A DNA stretch of 64,000 nucleotides. Source: Bog-159 sp050008575 (lineage in GTDB: Bacteria; Acidobacteriota; Terriglobia; Bryobacterales; Bryobacteraceae). The position numbers and the translations under genes were made by a program. Every line of letters starts with the position of its first letter. Position 1 is the stretch's first letter. Positions 52,025 to 60,901 of this stretch are shown one piece after another. The stretch lies in NCBI GenBank assembly GCA_050008575.1, contig JBEKMJ010000018.1, forward strand, positions 29,863 through 93,862, read 5' to 3'. Below the pieces are notes generated by a model that was not told the origin of the DNA, made no database searches, and saw only the letters and a program-made list of their open reading frames with translations.

Positions 52025-53089
52025 ATGCAGAAGACGATGCTGGCTTTTTTTGTTTTCGCGGCCGGGATGCTCGCGCAGCAACGGGGAGTCACTGGCACTT
52101 TCACCTTTTTCACCGTTCCGGGCGCGGGTTATGGCACCTATCCCGTAGGCATTAACGCGGCTGGGGTGGTCGCGGGATGGTTCGGAGTCACCGGAGGCAG
52201 CCGCGGCTTCGTGCGCTCCGCCAGCGGCGCCATACACGAATTCGAGGTTCCGGGAGCCGACGGCACGTGGCCCGCGGGCATCAACGAATCGGGGACGACT
52301 ACGGGTTATTACACTCAGGCCGAAAGCTCCCCTTATCGCGGATTTGTGCGCACGGCCGACGGCGCCATCGTCACGTTCGCCGCTCCGGGTGCAGGCACGG
52401 CCTTGTTCCAGGGCACGAGAGGCGTCTCCGTCAACGCGGCGGGGGACGTCGCGGGATATTACATCGACGCGAACAATGCGGATCACGGATTTGTCCGTAC
52501 CGCCAGCGGCGACTTAATCGCCTTCGATGCGCCCGGGGCGGGCACTGTCGCGCTGCAGGGCACGCAAGCTCTCTCCATCAACACGGCGGGGACTATCGCG
52601 GGATTTTACGCCGACGCGAGCTATGCGTTTCACGGATTCGTGCGTGCGGCCAGCGGCGCCATCACTACGTTCGACGCTCCCGGCGCGGGCACGGGCGACG
52701 GCCAGGGGACCGCCGCCTTTAGCATCAACGCGGCGGGAACCATCGCGGGATATTACTCCGACACGATTCCCGTATTTCGCAGCTTCGTGCGCACAGCGGA
52801 TGGCGTCATCGCCACATTCGATAGTCCCGGTGCGGGCACCAACGCCGGCCAGGGCACTTTCGGCATGAGCATCAATACGAAGGGGGCGATTACAGGGAAC
52901 TACAACAACAGCGGTAAGTACACCGATTACGGCTTCGTACGCTCCGCCAGCGGCGTGATCACCACGTTTGCCGCTCCATACGCAGTCCAGGGGACATTCC
53001 CGGCCAGTATCAACGATGCGGGCGTTATCGCGGGATACGGGTACGACACCGGTACCGATCATACGGTGGGGTTCCTGCTGGCCCCGTAA
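52025..53089 (+). CDS. HAF-type extracellular repeat protein
   Basis: 354 residues from the ATG at 52025, with GGAGAAGGAG upstream and a signal peptide (MLAFFVFAAGMLAQQ). About six repeats of roughly 47 residues each follow, of the pattern GFVRSASGAI..F..PGAG then NAAGTIAGYY, for instance FDAPGAGTGDGQGTAAFSIN and FDSPGAGTNAGQGTFGMSIN. This matches the HAF repeat family (TIGR02913), predicted beta-propellers outside the cell; no enzyme site is evident. A broken copy begins 40 bases downstream. Confidence 0.85.
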   Translation: MQKTMLAFFVFAAGMLAQQRGVTGTFTFFTVPGAGYGTYPVGINAAGVVAGWFGVTGGSRGFVRSASGAIHEFEVPGADGTWPAGINESGTTTGYYTQAESSPYRGFVRTADGAIVTFAAPGAGTALFQGTRGVSVNAAGDVAGYYIDANNADHGFVRTASGDLIAFDAPGAGTVALQGTQALSINTAGTIAGFYADASYAFHGFVRAASGAITTFDAPGAGTGDGQGTAAFSINAAGTIAGYYSDTIPVFRSFVRTADGVIATFDSPGAGTNAGQGTFGMSINTKGAITGNYNNSGKYTDYGFVRSASGVITTFAAPYAVQGTFPASINDAGVIAGYGYDTGTDHTVGFLLAP

Positions 53090-53128
53090 GGCATGTGCGG
53101 GGCGGGTGCTGGAAGAGGAGTCGGGGAC

Positions 53129-53283
53129 ATGAGGAAGCGCATGCGTGCGGCCGTTGTTTGTCTCGGCCTCGTATGCGCCGCCAGGCAGCGGGCGCGACAC
53201 CTACGACGTTCGACGTTCCGGGCGCCGGGCAGGGCACCTCTGCCAATAGCATCGACTATGTGGGATATATCGCGGCGCAGCCC
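53129..53283 (+). pseudogene. Broken HAF-type gene
   Basis: Starts with an ATG behind GGAAGAGGAG; the signal-like RKRMRAAVVCLGLVCAA is followed in another frame by TPTTFDVPGAGQGTSANSID, the first HAF repeat. A frameshift near 53185 and truncation by the repeat cluster at 53284 leave only about 50 codons. Confidence 0.6.
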
Positions 53284-53398
53284 CTGGACTTTGGCCATTT
53301 GATAGGCCTCGTGGGGCGGCGCCATGCGCCGCCGCGGGCTCAAAGCCCCGCTTGGGCGAGCTTCGCTCGGCTAGACGGCGCACGGCGCCGCCCCACTA
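53284..53398. repeat. Palindromic repeat cluster
   Basis: Contains GGGGCGGCGCCATGCGCCGCC-type module, CAAAGCCCCGCTTGGGCGAG as at 30957, GAGCTTCGCTC and GGCGCACGGCGCCGCC. It borders two broken genes on opposite strands. Confidence 0.75.
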
Positions 53399-53402
53399 GC
53401 GG

Positions 53403-53905
53403 CTATTCCTGGCGCAGGGCGATAATCGGGTCGATCTTGGTGGCGCGGCGGGCGGGGAGGTAGGAGGCCATCGCCATGGCCGCGGCCACTAGCAGCGGCA
53501 CGGCCACGAAGACCGCGGGGTCATGGGATGTCACTCCAAACAGCAAGTGGGTCATCAGGCGCGTGAGTGCCCAGGCCCCGGCGAGGCCCAAAGCGATGCC
53601 GGCCAGCGCCATGCGCAAGCCATCGCCGGCGATGGAGCGGAGAATGTCCGCGCGTCGCGCGCCCAACGCCATGCGGATCCCAATGTCGTGACTGCCGAGC
53701 GCGACGGAATACGACACCAGGCCATATAGCCCGATGCCGGCGAGCAACAACGCCAGCGCCGCAAAGAGCGCGGTGAGCGCCATGGTCAGCCGGCGGGGCG
53801 CCACCGATTCCGACACGATGCTTTGCATGGTGCGCACGTCGGCGATAGGTTGGTTGCGGTCCACGGAAGCAGCCACTTCCGCTGCCAGCGCGGCATCGCT
53901 ACTCC
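53403..53905 (-). pseudogene. C-terminal fragment of a MacB/FtsX-type (ADOP) permease
   Basis: Minus-strand reading gives only the C-terminal part of an acidobacterial ABC permease: DRNQPIADVRTMQSIVSESV, then ALFAALALLLAGIGLYGLVS, the loop HDIGIRMALGARRADILRSI, and a final helix pair ending LPARRATKIDPIIALRQE. A full member has about 800 residues; the first 600 are missing. Preceding codons up to 53996 show no homology. Confidence 0.75.
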
Positions 53906-54103
53906 TTTCGGGCGGACTTCGAGCGTTCATGCATACGGTATCCCCGATGTTTGGCGGTGTCAATCCGGGTGGGTGGCGCGATTGCCCGTACCGCATGGCG
54001 GCAAGCCGCAGACAGAGCGCAGTTTGAAAGCCGGCGCTGCCCTACGGCAAGCAAAACCGGCGGCCACCGAAAGGCCAAAGTGCGGAGGCCACCGAAGCTC
54101 GCC

Positions 54104-54192
54104 CCTGGAGATTGGCCTCTTAGTGGGGCAGTCCTCCAGGACTGCGCGGGTTCTCCAGAACCCGCTCTGCGGCGAGCGAAGCTCGCCCACGG
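54104..54192. repeat. Palindromic repeat
   Basis: Lead TGGAGATTGGCCTCTTAGTGG, then GTCCTCCAGGAC, GCGGGTTCTCCAGAACCCGC and GGCGAGCGAAGCTCGCC. Immediately upstream of the next gene. Confidence 0.8.
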
Positions 54193-54219
54193 GCAAACCG
54201 GCATTGTACAATGGCGTGT

Positions 54220-55413
54220 ATGCTCGCGCCGGGAATGCGCCGAATGGGGCTGCGGTGGGCGTTCTGCACCGTGGTTGCGGCGCCGGCGCTTCTTTGGCGG
54301 CCGTGTGGCGGGTCCGCCGGCGAACTCGCTTTTTCGGGGAGCCTGCAGGTTGCCGGACACGAGTCTATCTGCATCAGGCTGCCCGACCAAAGGCTGATTA
54401 ACGCCCGGCTCCCCAACACATCCCGTCTCGCGGGGGTTGCGATCGCCGCGCGATACAACATCGGCGACCAGGTACAAATCTCGTGCAAGCCGGTCGAGCC
54501 AGTGTGGGACGCGGAAGCGGGGATGTACCAATCCTTGGAAGTCACGAAGTTTCGCTTCCTACGGCCTCCCACGCGCGGTGAACGAGCCAACGTACTCGCA
54601 TACCGGCCTTGGCGCACAGGGGTGAACCTTTTGCGCCGCCCAACCGCGGGCGTCTCGCCAAACCGGAGTCCGCCCGATAAGGGGAAGAGCGCGGCCGGTG
54701 GCACGGCCGGTGGCATGGACGCCGCGGTGCAAAGCAAGCTGGAGCACGCGCGTGAAGTCAACATGGCTTACGCCTCGAATCTGCCGAACTTTGTGGCGGA
54801 TGAAACGGCCAAGCGGTACACCAGCCACGACAGTTCGCCGCAATGGCGCTATCGGGACACGATCGAGTCGGAGATAGCGTTCCAGGGGGGGCGCGCGCTC
54901 CGCCTGCACATCCGCCAGAACGGCAAGCCGTGGGACCGTCCCTTCCAGGCGTTGCGGGGCTTTACATGGTACGGCGGCTTCGGCACCGAGATCGAGCCGG
55001 TATTCGAGCCTGAATGTCCTACCGCGATTGAGTACCAGGGGCCCGCGGAAGTGCGCGGGCAGCCACTGCTGGCGTACCGGTTCAGTTCGCCGGCGGATGG
55101 ATGCTTCGGCCCGTTCACCGCCGGATACCAGCGATACAATCCCGCGCGGAGCGGACACGTTTTCGTCGACGATCCCGGGGGACACGTCGTCCAGTTGGAC
55201 GAAGAAGCCACCGCATTCCCCGCGGAGTTCGGTTTTGTGCAAAGGAAAGAAGAAGTTTCCTGGGACAACGTGAAGATCGGGGATGCTTCCCATTGGCTTC
55301 CGATCAGGGCGGATTTCGTGGTCCTGTATTCGTCCGGCGAATGGTGGCGGGTGGAGGTTGAGTACAGGAATCACCGGCATTTCGAGGCCTCGGCGAACAT
55401 CGCGTTTCATTGA
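54220..55413 (+). CDS. Unrecognised secreted acidobacterial-type protein
   Basis: 397 residues. The ATG at 54220 is chosen because a TACAAT box overlaps the ATG at 54211; starts at 54235 and 54244 are also possible. A weak signal segment (GLRWAFCTVVAAPALLW) leads. I do not recognise a family. The first 120 residues contain a beta-rich region with ARYNIGDQVQISCKPVEPVW; the C-terminal half (from about 180) has NMAYASNLPNFVADETAKRY, DTIESEIAFQGG and a late EYRNHRHFEASANI. Likely exported; function unknown. Confidence 0.6.
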   Translation: MLAPGMRRMGLRWAFCTVVAAPALLWRPCGGSAGELAFSGSLQVAGHESICIRLPDQRLINARLPNTSRLAGVAIAARYNIGDQVQISCKPVEPVWDAEAGMYQSLEVTKFRFLRPPTRGERANVLAYRPWRTGVNLLRRPTAGVSPNRSPPDKGKSAAGGTAGGMDAAVQSKLEHAREVNMAYASNLPNFVADETAKRYTSHDSSPQWRYRDTIESEIAFQGGRALRLHIRQNGKPWDRPFQALRGFTWYGGFGTEIEPVFEPECPTAIEYQGPAEVRGQPLLAYRFSSPADGCFGPFTAGYQRYNPARSGHVFVDDPGGHVVQLDEEATAFPAEFGFVQRKEEVSWDNVKIGDASHWLPIRADFVVLYSSGEWWRVEVEYRNHRHFEASANIAFH

Positions 55414-55461
55414 AGGGCCTGCTAAGGGGGCGGGGCGTAGACGCCTAATGCGATTCTGCAT

Positions 55462-55645
55462 AAATTGGAGGGCGGGCAATCATGGCCTTGGTGGCATAGG
55501 CTGCAGCCTGCGGAGGGCGGACACAGCCTGTGGAGGGCGGGCTTTAGCCGGCGCGGCGCTTCAGCCCCGCTGCAAAAAAGCCAGCCAGAGCTTCGAGGCA
55601 GGCGGCCTACGAGGCCGCCGCAGGCTGCGAGCCTGCCCCACGCGG
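55462..55645. repeat. Palindromic repeats in the gap before the sensor kinase
   Basis: Several GGAGGGCGG(GC/AC) half-sites, AGGCTGCAGCCT, GGCGGCCTACGAGGCCGCC and CAGGCTGCGAGCCTG. The whole 55414-55691 gap is repeat debris; no gene seen. Confidence 0.7.
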
Positions 55646-55691
55646 TTTCCCGCCGCACATTCAGAGATAATAGAGTTTAAGGTCCTATATA

Positions 55692-57284
55692 GTGCCCAGG
55701 AGACTCGCCCAAAAACTCGTTCTTTCCCTCACGCTGATCGTCGTCGTGATTAGCGCGATCTCCGGCCTGATCACGGTGAAAACCGAGCAACGGCACTTGC
55801 TGAACGCCATGATCACCGGCGCGGACCAGCTTTCCAAGAGCATTACCAGCGCCACCTGGCACGCCATGCTCGACGATCATCGCGAGGCAGCCTACGAAGT
55901 GATGCAGACCATTGGGCGCACGCAGGGCATCGACCGCATCCGCATGTTCAACCGTACGGGCCGCCTGGTCTTTTCGACCGCGCCCGAGGACCCTGGCCGG
56001 GGCGCCGACGCGCGCGAGAAAATGAGCGTATCGAGCGGCATCAGCATCTTCAGCGGGCGCGACGGCCGCCGCAACCTGGCCATGGTGACGCCGATTCCCA
56101 ACGAAGCGGCCTGCAGCCAGGCGGCCTGCCATGCGCACCCGGCGGCGGTGAAGGTGCTGGGGATGGTGGACCTGTCGCTCAACCTGGATTCCGCGGACCG
56201 CGAGATTTCCCAGGTGAAGTTGGGGGTCTACGCCGTCACCGGCATTGAGATTCTGCTGATCGGCATCTTCATCTTCTTTTTCACGCAACGTTTCGTGGGC
56301 GTGCCGATCCAACAGTTGATCGCGGGCACCAAGGCGGTGAGCGCCATGGAACTGGATAAACCCATCGACGTCGTCCACACCAGTGAGGAGTTGGACCATT
56401 TGGCGCGCTCGTTCAATACCATGCGCGAGCGGCTGCGGCTGGCGATGGACGAGATCAACCAGTTCACGGCGAAGCTGGAAACCAAGGTGGCCGAGCGCAC
56501 CGAGGAACTGCGCGCCGCGCACCAGAAGCTGCGGCAGACCGACCGCCTGGCGTCGCTCGGGCAGCTTGCGGCCAGCGTGGCGCACGAAATCAACAATCCG
56601 ATTTCCGGCGTGCTGAATCTCTCGATGCTGATGCAGCGGATTTTGAAAGACGATGGCATCCCGCAAGAGCGCGTGCCGGAATTCCGGAAATATCTCTCCC
56701 AGGTGGTGCAGGAGACGTCGCGCGTGGGCCGCATCGTTTCCGACCTGTTGTCGTTCTCGCGGCGGTCGAAGCCGCAGCGCGCCGAGGCGGACTTGAACCG
56801 CATCGTGAAGACCACTTTGTCTCTGACATCGCACAAGCTGAAGCTGGCGAACGTGACGGTGGATGCGGACTTGGCGGACGATCTGCCGGCGGTGCGTTGC
56901 GACAGCCAGCAGATCCAGCAGGTCGTGTTGAACCTGGTTTTGAATGGAGCGGAGGCAACCCAATCGCGCGCGGAGCGGCGGCTCGAGGTGCGCACCCGGC
57001 GGGCGCAGAACGGCACGGCGGTGGCGCTTTCGATCCAGGATAATGGCGAGGGCGTGCGGCCGGAGAATCTGAGCCGGATCTTCGATCCATTCTTCACCAC
57101 CAAGCCGGAGGGCAAGGGCGTGGGGTTGGGGTTGGCCGTCTCATATGGAATCGTGGAAACGCATGGCGGCGATATCGCGGTGGTGAGCAAGCCGGGCGAA
57201 GGGGCAACCTTCACGGTGACGCTGCCGGTATCGGGCAACGCGGAAGAGCCGGCGCTGGCGGCGGCGGGAGCGGAGCGGGCATGA
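55692..57284 (+). CDS. Sensor histidine kinase with CX4CH motif in its sensor domain
   Basis: 530 residues starting at GTG 55692. A membrane helix at about 8-28, a periplasmic domain (30-170), a second helix near 176-196 (AVTGIEILLIGIFIFFF), HAMP, HisKA (ASVAHEINNPISGVLNLSML) and HATPase (VLNLVLNGAEATQ, DNGEGVRPENLSRIF, GVGLGLAVSYG). The periplasmic part carries C141-SQAA-C146-H147 followed by AHP, a CX4CH heme-c-like pattern. A redox or ligand sensor is possible. Its stop overlaps the regulator start (ATGA); the two form a two-component system. Confidence 0.85.
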   Translation: MPRRLAQKLVLSLTLIVVVISAISGLITVKTEQRHLLNAMITGADQLSKSITSATWHAMLDDHREAAYEVMQTIGRTQGIDRIRMFNRTGRLVFSTAPEDPGRGADAREKMSVSSGISIFSGRDGRRNLAMVTPIPNEAACSQAACHAHPAAVKVLGMVDLSLNLDSADREISQVKLGVYAVTGIEILLIGIFIFFFTQRFVGVPIQQLIAGTKAVSAMELDKPIDVVHTSEELDHLARSFNTMRERLRLAMDEINQFTAKLETKVAERTEELRAAHQKLRQTDRLASLGQLAASVAHEINNPISGVLNLSMLMQRILKDDGIPQERVPEFRKYLSQVVQETSRVGRIVSDLLSFSRRSKPQRAEADLNRIVKTTLSLTSHKLKLANVTVDADLADDLPAVRCDSQQIQQVVLNLVLNGAEATQSRAERRLEVRTRRAQNGTAVALSIQDNGEGVRPENLSRIFDPFFTTKPEGKGVGLGLAVSYGIVETHGGDIAVVSKPGEGATFTVTLPVSGNAEEPALAAAGAERA

Positions 57285-58654
57285 AGACACGTTGGGAGAT
57301 TCTGACGGTGGACGATGAGGAGGTCATGTGCGAGTCGCTGGCCGCCTGGTTGCGCGAGGACGGCTACGCGGTGGACACGGCGTCGTCCGGCAGGGAGGCC
57401 CTGGAAAAGGCCGCCGCGAAGGACTATGCGATCTACTTCATCGACCTGAAGATGCCGGGCGGCATGGATGGCATCGAGACCATGATGGAGATCCGGCGCA
57501 TGCATGCGGATGCGTCGATCATTATTATTACGGCGTACGCCACGGTGGATACGGCGATCACGGCGATGAAGGAAGGCGCGCAGGAGTATATCGTGAAGCC
57601 GTGCAATCCGGAAGAAATTTCGCTCCTGGTGGGGCGCATCGTCAAGGTTAAGAATCTGCAGCGCGAGAACACCATCCTGCGCAAGAAGCTGAGCCGGCAA
57701 TACCGCTATGGCGACATTATCAGCAAGAATGCGCGCATGCGGGAGATTCTGGACCTGGCGCGGGAGATTGCCAGCCTGCGCAGCACGGTGCTGATTCGCG
57801 GCGAGAGCGGCACGGGCAAGGAACTGATCGCGCGCGCCATACACAATTCGGGCGGCCGCGCGGCCAAGCCGTTCGTGGCCGTGTCGTGCGCGGCGCTGGC
57901 GGAGACGCTGCTCGAGAGCGAGCTATTCGGGCATGAGAAGGGATCGTTCACCGGCGCGGTATCGCAGAAGAAGGGCAAGTTCGAGCTGGCCGATGGCGGT
58001 ACGATTTTTCTGGACGAGATCGGCGATATCTCGCCGAAGCTGCAAGCCGATTTGTTGCGGGTGCTGCAGGAGCGCTGCTTCTATCGCGTGGGCGGGTCGG
58101 AGGAAGTACGCGTGGATGTGCGGGTGATTGCGGCCACCAATCGCGATTTGCACCAGGCCGTGGAGGACCGCGAGTTCCGCGACGATTTGTATTACCGGCT
58201 GAACGTGATCGAGATCCGGCTGCCGCCGCTGCGCGAGCGGCGCGACGACATTCCGCTGCTGGCGGGCGATTTCGTGGAGCGGCTGTCGCACGAGCTAGGC
58301 AAGGACGTGACGGAGATTTCCGTGGGCGCGCTGAAATTGCTGATGGATTACGACTGGCCGGGCAATGTGCGGGAGTTGGAGAACGCCGTGGAGCGGGCGA
58401 TTGTAACGGCGAAGGGGCGGGTGTTGACGGAGGACGATTTCGGATTCATGGCACGGAAGACGGAGGCGGGCAACGGGAATGGGCGGGTTCCGGTGAATGT
58501 GACGTTGCAGGAGTTGGAGCGGCAGGCGATCGCGGCGGCGATTCAGCGGACCAGCGGAAATATCAAGGAGGCCGCGGCGGCGTTGGGGATTGATCGGTCG
58601 ACGTTGTACGAGAAGATTAAAAGGTATGAGATCCCGCGGGTTTGGCGGAACTAA
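57281..58654 (+). CDS. NtrC-family sigma-54-dependent response regulator
   Basis: 457 residues. Receiver domain (about 5-120) with ILTVDDEEVMC, phospho-Asp in YFIDLKMPGGMDG and KPCNPEE. The AAA+ domain (about 145-380) has Walker A GESGTGKELIARAIH, the sigma-54-contact loop GSFTGAVSQKKG (GAFTGA variant), Walker B GGTIFLDEIGDI and an R-finger region near RVIAATNRDL. C-terminal Fis-type helix-turn-helix at about 415-455 (EAAAALGIDRSTLYEKIKRY). Drives sigma-54 promoters, possibly that of the peptide gene at 32386 (speculative). Confidence 0.93.
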   Translation: MKTRWEILTVDDEEVMCESLAAWLREDGYAVDTASSGREALEKAAAKDYAIYFIDLKMPGGMDGIETMMEIRRMHADASIIIITAYATVDTAITAMKEGAQEYIVKPCNPEEISLLVGRIVKVKNLQRENTILRKKLSRQYRYGDIISKNARMREILDLAREIASLRSTVLIRGESGTGKELIARAIHNSGGRAAKPFVAVSCAALAETLLESELFGHEKGSFTGAVSQKKGKFELADGGTIFLDEIGDISPKLQADLLRVLQERCFYRVGGSEEVRVDVRVIAATNRDLHQAVEDREFRDDLYYRLNVIEIRLPPLRERRDDIPLLAGDFVERLSHELGKDVTEISVGALKLLMDYDWPGNVRELENAVERAIVTAKGRVLTEDDFGFMARKTEAGNGNGRVPVNVTLQELERQAIAAAIQRTSGNIKEAAAALGIDRSTLYEKIKRYEIPRVWRN

Positions 58655-58756
58655 TGTCTCCCCGGGGGTCATCAATAAGTTCAAATAGCCCACGACAGGA
58701 GCACGGAGAGAGCGCCTTCAGCGGCGTCGGGCACAAACGGGAGGAGGAAAGCCGGG

Positions 58757-59260
58757 GTTCCCGAACTCGAACGCAAGATCGGTCGCCAGGCCATGGAGAT
58801 CGATTTCTTAAAGCGAGCCTTGCAGCATGTCGAGGAGCAGCGCCTGCTGCGGGCACTGAACAATGGCGCGCCTTCTACCCGCAGGTCGAGAAGGAAGTGA
58901 AAACGGAAACGCGGTTGAGTGTGAGCCGCATGTGCGAGGTGGCCGGATTTAATCGTGCCGGCTATTACCGGTTTTTGGACCCGGAGAAGCCGGCGCCGCT
59001 GGACATGGATCTGCGTGACGAGATGCAGAAGATTGCGTTTGGAGTGGCCCAGCTACGGCAGCCGGCGGATGACCCGGGATCTGAAGGCGCGCGGCTGGGA
59101 CGTCAATCGCAAGCGGGTACAGCGGCTGATGCGGGAAGACAATTTACTGTGGGTGACGAAGCGGAGGTTTGTAGTGACCACGGACTCCGCGCATGGTCTG
59201 AAGGTCTACCCGAATTTGGCGGCCTCGATGACCGTCACGGACGTCAGCGAAGTTCAATAA
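58757..59260 (+). pseudogene. Degenerate IS3-family transposase
   Basis: Three pieces in shifting frames. OrfA end: ELERKIGRQAMEIDFLKRAL. OrfB start in another frame: ETRLSVSRMCEVAGFNRAGY. Continuing in a third frame: LEWPSYGSRRMTRDLKARGW, VNRKRVQRLMREDN and FVVTTDSAHGLKVYPNLA, ending at a stop after TVTDVSEVQ. The DDE catalytic core is lost and no inverted repeats are visible. Inactive remnant just after the regulator. Confidence 0.75.
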
Positions 59261-59379
59261 GATCCCGACCCCGGAGTAGAAGGCCAAAGCCGGCCAAATA
59301 CACCAATTTGTCCGGCAGCGGATATGCCGGCATCCGCCGGACAAGCCCGCCGGCGTGCCAAGAGTGATATCCTGCATGC

Positions 59380-60552
59380 ATGGCGCACAGCGCGGCAATC
59401 GCCTGGCCGGAAAAAACCGCCGCACAACGTGCCGCTGTCCCCTGGTACATCTGGGCGTGCGCGCTGGCGGTAACGTCAGCTTCGTTCGGCGGTGTCTGGG
59501 ACATTTCCTGGCATGAGAGCATCGGCCGGGATACGTTCTGGACGGTGCCTCACTTATTCATCCACTTCGGCGGCATTCTGGCCGGCGCAGCTTCAGCCTG
59601 GCTGATCTTCCACACGACTTTCGGCCGCTCACCCGCCGCGCGCGCCGGCGCGGTGCGCATCTGGGGATTCTATGGGCCGCTGGGCGCTTTCCTCTGCTGC
59701 TGGGGCGGCGTGGCCATGGTCGCCTCCGCGCCGTTCGATAACTGGTGGCACGCAGCCTACGGACTGGATGTCAAGATCCTGAGCCCCCCGCATGTAGTGC
59801 TGATCTTCGGTCTGCTGGCGATTCGTCTTGGCGCGGTGGTACTGATCCTGGGGGAAATGCACCGGGCCGAAGGAGTCTTACGCCGCAAACTGCAGGCGCT
59901 GCTGCTCTACACGTTCACCTACCTGCTGGGCATAGCCATCGCCGCCTTCCAGGAATATACGTTCACCGATTACATGCACAGCGCCGTGTTCTACCTGGTG
60001 CTGTCGCTGTTTACGCCCATGTTCCTGGTGGCGGTGGCGCAGGTTTCCGAATTTCGCTGGGCGAGCACCGCGATAGCCGGCATCTTCACCACGCTAAACC
60101 TGCTGTTCCTGTGGCTCCTGCCGTTGTTTCCCGCTGAGCCGAAGCTGGGGCCGGTTTATCATCATGTGACCAGCTTCATTCCGCCGCCGTTCCCGCTGCT
60201 CATCATCGTACCGGCCCTGGCTATCGACTGGTTGCGTCCCCGGCTGCATGGTTGGCGCCGCTGGGGCAGGTGCGCCGCGTTCGGTGCGGTATTTCTAGGA
60301 ACTTTCGTGGCGGTGCAATGGCCGTTCGCGAATTTTCTACAGTCGCCGGCCGCCCGCAATTGGTTCTTCGGAACGCAATACTTTCCCTTCTTCGTTCCAC
60401 TCGACGATAACTGGGTGCGATATGTTTTTACCCAGGTAGAGAGCGGCGCGTCCGAGTTCTGGTTGCGGATGGCGCTCACCCTGGCCATTGCCATACTCAG
60501 TGCCCGGGCGGGCCTGTCGCTGGGCGGCTGGATGCGCCGCGTGCGGCGCTAG
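59380..60552 (+). CDS. Polytopic membrane protein of unknown function
   Basis: 390 residues with nine or ten hydrophobic segments, beginning with WYIWACALAVTSASFGGVWD. Motifs GGVWDISWHESIGRDTFWTV and PHLFIHFGGILAGAAS recur in a set of acidobacterial and proteobacterial membrane proteins without known function. Conserved His residues in the early helices could bind metal. No neighbours suggest a role. Confidence 0.7.
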   Translation: MAHSAAIAWPEKTAAQRAAVPWYIWACALAVTSASFGGVWDISWHESIGRDTFWTVPHLFIHFGGILAGAASAWLIFHTTFGRSPAARAGAVRIWGFYGPLGAFLCCWGGVAMVASAPFDNWWHAAYGLDVKILSPPHVVLIFGLLAIRLGAVVLILGEMHRAEGVLRRKLQALLLYTFTYLLGIAIAAFQEYTFTDYMHSAVFYLVLSLFTPMFLVAVAQVSEFRWASTAIAGIFTTLNLLFLWLLPLFPAEPKLGPVYHHVTSFIPPPFPLLIIVPALAIDWLRPRLHGWRRWGRCAAFGAVFLGTFVAVQWPFANFLQSPAARNWFFGTQYFPFFVPLDDNWVRYVFTQVESGASEFWLRMALTLAIAILSARAGLSLGGWMRRVRR

Positions 60553-60901
60553 CGGCGATAGCCCAACTGTTCAATCAGCCAAACCTCTCCCTGACGGTCG
60601 CGGTCCGGTAACACGGCAAGGGTGCCGCGTTCCACCCGCTATGGTTGTTGTCCGAACCCAACGGTGTCATGGCGAGTCGCCAAACCGCCGCCCTGACCGG
60701 CCGGCTGGAGCGCGCGCATGCGCGGCGCCATGGCCGTGGCATGCAGCCCCGCCACCGACGTAGTCCACTGGACGAAACTCCGAACCGAGAGAGATTCGGA
60801 AACGGTGAGCATGCGGCGCAAACCAGCCGGCGGCAAGCCTTCCGGATTCCGCCTATTAAGCTAAACTGAGTATCTTCAGCGCACAAGGAAGCGCTCGCGG
60901 C
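60553..60901. other. Gene-free stretch with a partial repeat
   Basis: 349 bases. At 60588-60606 lies CTCCCTGACGGTCGCGGTC, a fragment of the inner arm of the 132-base inverted repeat. No gene or RNA could be supported in the rest. Confidence 0.55.

Noticed and set aside
51152..52486. 444-codon minus-strand frame over the cupin, the inverted repeat and the HAF gene
   Set aside because: Contains KPLPDGRGSV and RDRQGAV, well-known spurious translations of this palindrome; crosses three unrelated features.
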